Of a stretch of DNA of 45,983 bases, positions 32,112 through 38,987 are shown piece by piece; positions within the stretch are counted from its first letter, which is position 1; the number at the start of each line of letters is the position of its first letter. The DNA is from JALONO01 sp038209965 (GTDB lineage: Bacteria; Bacteroidota; Bacteroidia; Cytophagales; Thermoflexibacteraceae). Location: the NCBI GenBank assembly GCA_038209965.1, contig JBBQXF010000026.1:1-45983 (forward strand), read 5' to 3'. The notes beneath the pieces are model-generated. The model ran no database searches and had not been told where the DNA came from. It saw nothing but the letters and a program-made list of their open reading frames with translations. The position numbers and the translations under genes were made by a program.

Positions 32112-33551
32112 TTAAAATTCGGCGCTTTTGGGAGTGCGGGGGAAGGGGATTACATCGCGGATGTTGGCCATGCCGGTCACGAAGAGTACCAGCCGCTCGA
32201 AGCCCAAGCCAAAACCTGCGTGGGGGCAAGTGCCAAACTGGCGGGTTTGGAGGTACCACCATAATCCCTCCGAGTGCACACCCATTTCTTGCATCCGGGT
32301 TTGCAGTTTTTCGAGGTTGTCTTCGCGTTGGCTGCCACCGATGATTTCGCCAATGCCGGGAAAGAGCACGTCCATGGCCGCCACGGTCTTGCCATCGGGG
32401 TTTTGCTTCATGTAAAAAGCCTTGATGTCCTTGGGGTAGCCAGTGATGATGACCGGTTTTTGAAAATGCTTTTCGACCAAGTATCGTTCGTGCTCGCTTT
32501 GCAAGTCAATTCCCCAAGCAACCGGAAACTCAAATTTGCCCTTTCGGTGGTGGTTGGACGCCAACAGGATATCGATCGCCTCGGTGTAGGAGATGCGCTC
32601 GAAGTGGTTGCTGGTCACAAAACTGAGCCGGTCGATCAAACCCAACTCGCTCCGATCCTCGGCTTTCTTATTTTTTTCTTCATTGGCGTAGCGATCATCA
32701 AGAAACTTGAGGTCGTCGGCACAATGCGCAAGGGCGTAGCGGATGAGGTGTTGGATAAAATCCTCGGCCAAGTCCATGTTGTCTTCAATGGTGTAGAACG
32801 CCATTTCGGGCTCAATCATCCAGAACTCGGCCAAATGGCGCGGAGTATTGGAATTTTCGGCCCGGAACGTTGGCCCAAAGGTATAGATCTGGCCCAAGGC
32901 CAATGCGCCAGCCTCGCCCTCCAATTGGCCCGAAACGGTCAGGTTAGTACTACGGCCAAAGAAATCTTGGGTGAAATCGATTTCCCCGGCCTCAGTGCGG
33001 GGCGGATTGCCCATTTCCAGCGTGGTCACGCGGAACATCTGCCCCGCACCTTCGGCATCTGAACCGGTGATAATGGGCGCATGGAGGTAGAAAAACCCCC
33101 GGTCGTTAAAATACTGGTGGATGGCAAACGCCAGGGCGTGGCGAATGCGGAGCACAGCCCCAAAGGTGTTAGTGCGGGGGCGCAGGTGGGCAATCTCGCG
33201 CAAAAACTCCAGCGTGTGCGCCTTTTTTTGGAGGGGGAAAGTCTCGGCATCAGCTTCGCCCAGAACAACAATCTGCGCGGCCACGACCTCGACGGCTTGT
33301 TCCTTGCCCTGCGAGGCGACCAACTGCCCGGTGACCGCAACACAGGCCCCAGTGGTTACTTTTTTGAGCACCTCATCAAAAGTGGCTACTTCAGCCACCA
33401 CTTGAATGGTATTTATGGTAGATCCATCACTAATGGCTATAAAATTCACATTTTTATTGCCCCGCTTGGTGCGTACCCAGCCTTTGACCACCACTTCACG
33501 GTTCACTTCGGTCGATTTGAGCAATTCGGCAATTTTAGTATGGATCAACAT
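32112..33551 (-). CDS. asnS: asparagine--tRNA ligase
   Basis: 479 residues from the ATG at 33551 (MLIHTKIAELLKSTEVNREV); the longer open frame upstream overlaps the promoter. It charges tRNA-Asn with asparagine. N-terminal OB-fold anticodon-binding domain (VVVKGWVRTKRGNKNVNFIA), then the class II core: FGPTFRAENSNTPRHLAEFW and MIEPEMAF (motif 2), and GFGLGFERLVLFVTGMANIR plus DVIPFPRTP (motif 3). The PRHLAEFWMIEPEMAF block and absence of the AspRS insertion separate it from aspartate ligases. Presence of a dedicated AsnRS suggests direct charging instead of the amidotransferase route. Its own -7 box lies at 33606-33613. Confidence 0.95.
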   Translation of the reverse strand: MLIHTKIAELLKSTEVNREVVVKGWVRTKRGNKNVNFIAISDGSTINTIQVVAEVATFDEVLKKVTTGACVAVTGQLVASQGKEQAVEVVAAQIVVLGEADAETFPLQKKAHTLEFLREIAHLRPRTNTFGAVLRIRHALAFAIHQYFNDRGFFYLHAPIITGSDAEGAGQMFRVTTLEMGNPPRTEAGEIDFTQDFFGRSTNLTVSGQLEGEAGALALGQIYTFGPTFRAENSNTPRHLAEFWMIEPEMAFYTIEDNMDLAEDFIQHLIRYALAHCADDLKFLDDRYANEEKNKKAEDRSELGLIDRLSFVTSNHFERISYTEAIDILLASNHHRKGKFEFPVAWGIDLQSEHERYLVEKHFQKPVIITGYPKDIKAFYMKQNPDGKTVAAMDVLFPGIGEIIGGSQREDNLEKLQTRMQEMGVHSEGLWWYLQTRQFGTCPHAGFGLGFERLVLFVTGMANIRDVIPFPRTPKSAEF

Positions 33552-33605
33552 AACTGGTTGGTTATATAAAAATGAATGAAGGCACCGCCACGGTAAAAAT
33601 GAGGG

Positions 33606-33613
33606 CAAAAATA
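33606..33613 (-). promoter_or_regulatory. -7 box of the asnS promoter
   Basis: Reverse strand TATTTTTG, exact consensus, 55 bases upstream of the asnS ATG. A -33 TTG at normal spacing is not clear. Confidence 0.5.
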
Positions 33614-33728
33614 CACATAGCAGGCAGCTTTTGGAAGCGAAGTAGAAAATTTACAAATTTTTGTAATGAGGGTGTGCCGGAGTAGGGTAGGGGACTCCTC
33701 CCCAATGGCATTTCCCCTCGCTTTTATG

Positions 33729-33736
33729 TATCTTTG
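33729..33736 (+). promoter_or_regulatory. -7 box upstream of the first Rpn-family gene
   Basis: TATCTTTG, exact consensus, 12 bases before the ATG at 33749. The same octamer precedes the paralogue at 45416, where it lies 24 bases from the ATG. Confidence 0.5.
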
Positions 33737-33748
33737 CCTAAAAAAGTC

Positions 33749-35179
33749 ATGAACAAAAAGTTGATCCGTTTTGACTGGGCAATGAAAAAATTGCTTCGCC
33801 ACAAGGCCAATTTCGAGATTCTTGAGGGGCTTTTGAGCGAGTTGCTTCGTTTTGATGTGCGCATAGAAAATATTTTGGAGAGCGAAGCAAACAAAGAAGA
33901 TGAGTATGATAAATATAACCGGGTAGATATTCTGGTCAAATCCCAGAATGGAGAGCTGATGTTGGTGGAAGTCCAGAATGATTCCGAGGTTGATTATTTC
34001 CAGCGGATGTTGTTCGGAGTTTCAAAATTGGTGACTGAATATATCCAGCAGGGTGAACCTTATGGTAAAATTAAAAAAATCTATTCCGTCAATATTGTTT
34101 ATTTTGGCTTGGGCCAAGGCAAGGATTATGTGTATGAGTACCAGGGAGAATTTGTTGGTATGCACGAAAATGACATCTTGCAGCCTACTGTTCTGCAAAA
34201 ACGAGATTACAGCATAGAAAAAATAGCAGATATTTTCCCCAAGTATTACCTGCTCAAAGTTAATAATTTTACTAAAGTAGCAGAAGACACCTTGGACGAG
34301 TGGGTCTATTTTTTGAAAACCAGTGAAGTAGGGGATGGTTTCAAGGCCAAGGGGTTGGATAAAGCCAAGGAAAAAATGAAGTATGAGCAGTTATCTGATT
34401 CCGACAAGAAGAGCTACGATCGTTTTCAGGAAAACCGGCTGATTGAGCGAAGTGTGGAATACACCCGTGAAGAGGAAGCAAAATTACGCGAATTGGAGGT
34501 TAAACAGCGGGAGGAGGAAGCCAAGCAGCGGGAGGAGGAAGCCAAGCAACGGGAGGAGGACTTAGTCCAGCGAATCAAGCAACGGGAGGAGGAAGCTAAG
34601 CAACGGGAGGAGGACTTAGTCCAGCTAATCAAGCAGCGGGAAGAGGATGCCAAGCAACGGGAGGAGGACTTAGTCCAGCGAATCAAGCAGCGGGAGGAGG
34701 AAACCAAGCAGCGGGAGGAGGAAGCCAAGCAGCGGGATGAGGAAGCCAAGCAGCGGGATGAGGATGCCAAGCAACGGGAAGAGAATTTGATCCGGCAGGC
34801 CAATCAGCGTGAAGAAGAAGCTAAGCAACGGGAGGAGGAAGCCAAGCTGCGGGATGAGGAAGCCAAGCAGCGGGATGGGGATGCCAAGCAGCGGGAAGAG
34901 GATTTGATCCGGCAGGCCAAGCAGCGCGAAGAAGAAGCCAAGCTGCGGGAGGAGGATGCCAAGCAACGGGAAGAGAATTTGATCCGGCAGATTAAGCAAC
35001 GCGAAGAGGACTTGGCCCTGCAGGCAAAACAGCGTGAGGACGAGGCTACTCTTGTGGGAATAAAAGCTGGGAAATTGGCGAGTGCAAAAACCGCCATCGT
35101 GGCCGGCTTGCCAAATGAATTGATTGCCCAGATCACTGGGTTGGCAATTGATGAAATCCAACAATTGCGTACCGAATGA
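33749..35179 (+). CDS. Rpn-family PD-(D/E)XK nuclease with expanded coiled-coil tail
   Basis: 476 residues from the ATG at 33749 (MNKKLIRFDWAMKKLLRHKA), preferred over a TTG inside the -7 box because the paralogue starts the same way. Residues 1-~235 are the Rpn / 'PD-(D/E)XK transposase-like' core, with the nuclease residues Asp60 in NRVDILVK and Glu74-x-Gln76 in LMLVEVQND. Rpn proteins in E. coli are DNA endonucleases that raise recombination and take part in phage defence. Residues 252-426 are an unbroken helical array of KQREEEA (7) and KQREEDLVQRI (11) units. The last ~45 residues (AGLPNELIAQITGLAIDEIQ) align with the end of the paralogue, so the coil is an insertion between conserved parts. 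Probably a solitary gene. Confidence 0.85.
   Translation: MNKKLIRFDWAMKKLLRHKANFEILEGLLSELLRFDVRIENILESEANKEDEYDKYNRVDILVKSQNGELMLVEVQNDSEVDYFQRMLFGVSKLVTEYIQQGEPYGKIKKIYSVNIVYFGLGQGKDYVYEYQGEFVGMHENDILQPTVLQKRDYSIEKIADIFPKYYLLKVNNFTKVAEDTLDEWVYFLKTSEVGDGFKAKGLDKAKEKMKYEQLSDSDKKSYDRFQENRLIERSVEYTREEEAKLRELEVKQREEEAKQREEEAKQREEDLVQRIKQREEEAKQREEDLVQLIKQREEDAKQREEDLVQRIKQREEETKQREEEAKQRDEEAKQRDEDAKQREENLIRQANQREEEAKQREEEAKLRDEEAKQRDGDAKQREEDLIRQAKQREEEAKLREEDAKQREENLIRQIKQREEDLALQAKQREDEATLVGIKAGKLASAKTAIVAGLPNELIAQITGLAIDEIQQLRTE
34502..35026 (+). repeat. in-frame tandem repeat array, 21- and 33-bp units
   Basis: 525 bases encode 14 seven-residue units (KQREEEA type) and 7 eleven-residue units (KQREEDLVQRI type) with no other residues between them. 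All units begin with K/N-Q/L-R. Close DNA similarity among units points to recent expansion and probable length variation. Confidence 0.85.
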
Positions 35180-35301
35180 GGCGCCGACTTTTCAGCTTTA
35201 CGATTTCAGGAATGCTTGGACTCAATGCCCATTGACAAGTGCCGGGGGAGAAGTTGGGATAACCAAAGCAAGTTTCATTTATTTGTTTAATAATCAATGT
35301 T

Positions 35302-35679
35302 ATGTTAAATAGAATGTTTCCTATTTGCCTTGCCCTGCTTCTGGGTGTTGCTTGTGCCATCCCGATTGGGGGCAAAACCAAGTACCCGATCGATGTCTTT
35401 TATGGCACCGATCTCCCTAACCGCGAATTTACCGAGCTTGGCCCAGTAGAAGTGCAATCCAAGCGCAAGAACCCGCTGGACAGCCGGTCGCCAAATGGCC
35501 GCTCGCTCGCGGGCATGAGCCAAGAAGAAAAAGAGCGGCTGATCTATGAGCTGGTGATCCAAGCGCAAGAAACTGTGAATGCCCAAGGGCTGATTGGCGT
35601 CGATTATAAAATGGAAATGACCCAAGAAAGTACAGTTTATAAAATTATGGGAATCGCCATTACGTACGAGAAAAAATGA
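35302..35679 (+). CDS. small putative lipoprotein, hypothetical
   Basis: 125 residues with a hydrophobic N-terminus ending in a lipobox-like GVAC (Cys18), so probably a lipoprotein. The mature part (DVFYGTDLPNREFTELGPVE, then helices EKERLIYELVIQAQETVN, then AQGLIGVDYKME and a strand IMGIAITYEKK) resembles the small YbjQ-like/heavy-metal-binding fold seen in several Bacteroidota lipoproteins, but the match is by eye and weak. It stands between the Rpn gene and the TolC gene with gaps of about 120 and 95 bases; no terminator or promoter is evident. Confidence 0.6.
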   Translation: MLNRMFPICLALLLGVACAIPIGGKTKYPIDVFYGTDLPNREFTELGPVEVQSKRKNPLDSRSPNGRSLAGMSQEEKERLIYELVIQAQETVNAQGLIGVDYKMEMTQESTVYKIMGIAITYEKK

Positions 35680-35774
35680 GCACTTTTGCCGTTCAAGTAG
35701 CCTAATTACCTTTTTTAAGGGCCCTAATTGACCTATTTTTTGATGTTTTCCCCCGTTTATCCGCAATATAGCTC

Positions 35775-37124
35775 ATGAAACTGAAGTTACTTTTTTCCAT
35801 TTTAATTACGAAAAGTTTCGTAATAGGGTGCGCCGCCCAAGAAAGACTCTCACTTTCCGATGCCATAGCCAAGGGTTTGGCCCAGAACTTCGGGGTGCTG
35901 GTCGAGCAGAAGAATATCGAGGCCAACCGGAACAATAACGACTGGGGCGTGGCCGGTCGCTACCCTACCGTCACTTTCAACATTAACCAGAACAACAATT
36001 TCAACTACCTGCGCAACTCTGAACCGACCGCAGCTTTCCAGCAAGGGCGCACCATTAACAACGGGCTGGTGCCTTCGGTCAATGTGAACTGGGTAATCTT
36101 TGATGGGTTTCGGATCAATTTGACCAAAAATAGGCTGGCAGGGCTGCAGCGGGAGTCGGAAGGCAACGCCCGGATTGTGATCGAGAATACGGTGCAAGCG
36201 GTCATCATGACCTATTATGACGCAGTCCGCGCCCAAGAACGGCTCAATATTTTTGCCAAGGCCCTCAAACTTTCACGCGACCGCTACGAGTATATGCAGT
36301 TCAAGCGCGAAGTGGGGAGTGCGGTGATCACCGACGTGCTGCTGGAAAAGACCAACTACTTGTCCGATTCCAGCGGCTTGCTCAACCAAGAAGTGGTGTA
36401 CCGCAGCGCCATCCGCAACCTCAATGTGCTAATGGCCGAGAAAGCAGTGCAAAAGCAATACCAACTGACCGATTCCCTGATTTTTGAGGATCAGCCCTAT
36501 AACCTGGATGATCTCAAAAATAAAATGTTGGCCAGCAATAGCAATTTGCAGACCCAATATATTGTGCAAGAATTGCTCAAAAATGATGTGCGGCAGCGCC
36601 AGTCCGATGTTTATCCCATTATCTCGCTCAACTTGACGGGCACGTATGGCCAAAATCGCCAGAACTTGGAAGGGGCCACTTTTGCCAATGGGATACCCCG
36701 GCCCAACAATACCGCCATGACCCAAAACTATTTGGCGGGCTTGGCTTTTTCAATGCCCCTTTTCAACGGGGGCCAAATCCGGCGGGCCATTCAAAACGCT
36801 GGCATCATGGAAAGCATGGGCAACTTGCGAATTGACCTCCTCAAACTGTCCCTAGAGCGCGACCTTGCCGAAGCCCATGACCTTTACAACTTGCGCCGAC
36901 AGCTCGTCAAAATCGCCCGGGAAAACAAGGCAGCGGCTGAGACCAACCTTCAATTGGCCGCCGAGAAATTCCGCACTGGGAGCATCAACTCTTTTGAATA
37001 CCGGATCTTGCAAACCACTTATTTGGACATTGCCTTTGGGGAACTACAAGCCATCTTTAATGTATTGGACGCTAAAACCAGCCTTATGCGTTTAACGGGC
37101 GGGATCTTGAACGAGGGCGACTAG
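35775..37124 (+). CDS. TolC family outer-membrane efflux protein
   Basis: 449 residues with a signal peptide (MKLKLLFSILITKSFVIGCA; a Cys at residue 19 may be a lipobox as in OprM-type proteins). Two internally similar halves of long helices with barrel strands are seen: LSDAIAKGLAQNFGVLVEQK, YPTVTFNINQNNNFNYL, and again in the second half YPIISLNLTGTYGQN, GLAFSMPLFNGGQIRRAIQN and the closing helix AAETNLQLAAEKFRTGSINS-FEY. TolC proteins form trimeric outer-membrane ducts for RND or ABC exporters. The usual membrane-fusion and pump genes are not beside it here, so its partner is unknown. Convergent with the MCE gene, 13 bases apart. Confidence 0.92.
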   Translation: MKLKLLFSILITKSFVIGCAAQERLSLSDAIAKGLAQNFGVLVEQKNIEANRNNNDWGVAGRYPTVTFNINQNNNFNYLRNSEPTAAFQQGRTINNGLVPSVNVNWVIFDGFRINLTKNRLAGLQRESEGNARIVIENTVQAVIMTYYDAVRAQERLNIFAKALKLSRDRYEYMQFKREVGSAVITDVLLEKTNYLSDSSGLLNQEVVYRSAIRNLNVLMAEKAVQKQYQLTDSLIFEDQPYNLDDLKNKMLASNSNLQTQYIVQELLKNDVRQRQSDVYPIISLNLTGTYGQNRQNLEGATFANGIPRPNNTAMTQNYLAGLAFSMPLFNGGQIRRAIQNAGIMESMGNLRIDLLKLSLERDLAEAHDLYNLRRQLVKIARENKAAAETNLQLAAEKFRTGSINSFEYRILQTTYLDIAFGELQAIFNVLDAKTSLMRLTGGILNEGD

Positions 37125-37137
37125 GGCCTCCCCCACC

Positions 37138-38067
37138 CTACTTTCTGTCCCTTCGGCCAAACAGGGAAAAATGCACATATCGTTTGGGCCTAGCCTTCAA
37201 ATCATAGAACAAACTGTCCAAACTGACTACCGTGCGGTTTATATTGGCATAAAGCGAGTCGTTATAAATGAACTTGCCCATGCTCCCTTGGCCTTTGTTG
37301 ATGGCAGCAAGGGTTTGATTAAGGCTACCGACCGTTCTGTTGGCATTGGCCACAGTGGCCGCCAATTGGAGAGAGTTGAGCGAGTCGGCAAAAGTGTTCA
37401 TTTTGCCCAAAATAGGTTTAAGCGATTGCTCTGTCTCCACCAATGAATTGGTGAGCCGGTTTACATTGGCCATGGTAGTGGCCAGTTGACCCCGGTTATC
37501 GGTCATAATACCGTTGGCATTGGTGGTAACTTGGCTGGTATTGGCCAAGATTTTCTTGACCTCAATGCTCATTCCTTCGTATTCTTTCAATAAACTGTTC
37601 AAACTGGCAAGGGTTTGGTCCAAGGTGGCCATGACCGGGGTAGCCCTCGCAGTCAACATATCAGTAAGGCTGGCCACTTTTTGGGGATTTAGCGTATCGC
37701 CATTGACGAGGACTCTTCTGCCCGATTGAACAATCAAGTCAATCTTTTTGCCCCCGAGCAGGCCATCATCGCCCAAACTGGCTAAGCTGGAATCATTAAA
37801 AATCAATTCGCGCTGCACGTCCATGGCAACCAAGAGTTTATTTCCCCGGTCTTGCATGATCTTGATGCTGGCAACCTTGCCCACACTTAAACCATTGACA
37901 TACACAGGATTGGAAGCTTTTAATCCTCCCACTTCATCATAAACGACGTAATAAGTGGTGGTAGAATCAAAAAACTCTATCCCTTTGAGAAAGTTAAAAC
38001 CAAAATATAGGATCAGGCCGCTCACGAGGGTAAGGAGGCCAACTTTGACTTCGCCAGTTATTTTCAC
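37138..38067 (-). CDS. MlaD/MCE-domain lipid transport protein
   Basis: 309 residues from a GTG at 38067 (MKITGEVKVGLLTLVSGLIL); no ATG fits. One N-terminal transmembrane helix (LLTLVSGLILYFGFNF), then the MCE domain (YYVVYDEVGGLKASNPVYVN, GLSVGKVASIKI, LGDDGLLGGKKIDLI) and a long helical C-terminus rich in Asn/Leu (TLDQTLASLNSLL, MANVNRLTNSLVETEQSLKP) that would form the periplasmic needle or coil. MCE proteins carry phospholipids between the membranes. Its own -7 box is at 38094-38101. It follows the amidase and is divergent, across it, from lptD: a recurrent envelope neighbourhood in this phylum. Confidence 0.9.
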   Translation of the reverse strand: MKITGEVKVGLLTLVSGLILYFGFNFLKGIEFFDSTTTYYVVYDEVGGLKASNPVYVNGLSVGKVASIKIMQDRGNKLLVAMDVQRELIFNDSSLASLGDDGLLGGKKIDLIVQSGRRVLVNGDTLNPQKVASLTDMLTARATPVMATLDQTLASLNSLLKEYEGMSIEVKKILANTSQVTTNANGIMTDNRGQLATTMANVNRLTNSLVETEQSLKPILGKMNTFADSLNSLQLAATVANANRTVGSLNQTLAAINKGQGSMGKFIYNDSLYANINRTVVSLDSLFYDLKARPKRYVHFSLFGRRDRK

Positions 38068-38093
38068 TAAGGTGAAGGGTTTGGTGACAGCGG

Positions 38094-38101
38094 CAAATAT
38101 A
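38094..38101 (-). promoter_or_regulatory. -7 box of the MCE gene
   Basis: Reverse strand TATATTTG, exact consensus, in the 46-base gap after the amidase stop and 27 bases before the GTG start. Confidence 0.4.
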
Positions 38102-38113
38102 GCTCTTTTGCCC

Positions 38114-38893
38114 TTATTTGCCTTCCTTGCTCATTTTGTAGTTGCGAAATGCGCGATAAATACCGGCCGCTATTTGGGCCTTGCCCTCGGGCTGGTTGAG
38201 GTACAGCTCTTCTTGGGCATTGCTGAGGAAGCCCGCCTCGACCAGCACACTAGGCATGGCCGTTTTCCAGAGCACCAAAAACCCGCTCTGTTTGACCCCC
38301 CGACTTTTTCGGCTGAATTGGTTTTTGAACTGCTCCTCAATCTGTTGGGCCAAAAGGAGGCTGTTGGCTTGGTAACCATTTTGATAATTGGCCATCAAAA
38401 TGTAGGATACCTGTGAATTTGGGTCAAACCCCTGATAGTTTTGCTCGTAATTGGATTCTTTCAAAATTGAAGCGTTTTCGCGCATGGCCACCCCCAAGTT
38501 CTCATCGGCCAGCCCCAAGCCCATCACAAAAGTTTCGGTGCCATAGATTTCGGGCGAAGTGCTGGCATTGCAATGAATGGAAATAAACAGATCCGCCGCA
38601 TTGCGGTTGGCGATCCGGGCGCGTTCGGCCAGATCGACAAACACGTCGGTCTGGCGGGTATAGATCACCCGAACATCGGGGAAATGGGCCTTGATGATTG
38701 CCCCTGTTTCCAGGGCAATGTCCAAAGCAATGTTTTTTTCCATGCTGATCTTTCCCAAACAACCGGGATCTTTGCCCCCGTGCCCCGGATCAATCACCAC
38801 GGTGCGAACCAAGTTGGGCCTACCATTCATACTCGTTAGGGAGGGAAAGGCCAGACTTATGGCCCCAGAAAGAACAAACAGGATTACCTTCAT
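38114..38893 (-). CDS. N-acetylmuramoyl-L-alanine amidase (Amidase_3 / AmiC type)
   Basis: 259 residues with a short N-terminal signal (KVILFVLSGAISLAF). It is a zinc amidase that cleaves the bond between N-acetylmuramic acid and L-alanine in peptidoglycan. Seen: VVIDPGHGGKDPGCLG with zinc His38, SMEKNIALDIA with zinc Glu52, DLFISIHCNAS with the third zinc ligand His near residue 106, and VLVEAGFLSNAQEE with the catalytic Glu near 218. A full catalytic domain without an AMIN domain. Divergent from lptD: its ATG at 38893 overlaps the region where lptD transcription would begin. The MCE gene follows. Confidence 0.95.
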   Translation of the reverse strand: MKVILFVLSGAISLAFPSLTSMNGRPNLVRTVVIDPGHGGKDPGCLGKISMEKNIALDIALETGAIIKAHFPDVRVIYTRQTDVFVDLAERARIANRNAADLFISIHCNASTSPEIYGTETFVMGLGLADENLGVAMRENASILKESNYEQNYQGFDPNSQVSYILMANYQNGYQANSLLLAQQIEEQFKNQFSRKSRGVKQSGFLVLWKTAMPSVLVEAGFLSNAQEELYLNQPEGKAQIAAGIYRAFRNYKMSKEGK

Positions 38894-38987
38894 GGTTTTG
38901 TTTGCGATAATTAGTGTTAAATTAGGGCAACAAAAGTTGCAGTTATTTCTCGATCAGCCTAATTTCGTAGAAAAATTATTAAATTTT

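Noticed and set aside
34426..35164. Long antisense open frames opposite the Rpn coil array
   Set aside because: They are by-products of the repetitive GAG/AAG/CGG codons; the antisense products are simple Ser/Arg/Cys or Leu/Pro repeats with no start signal.
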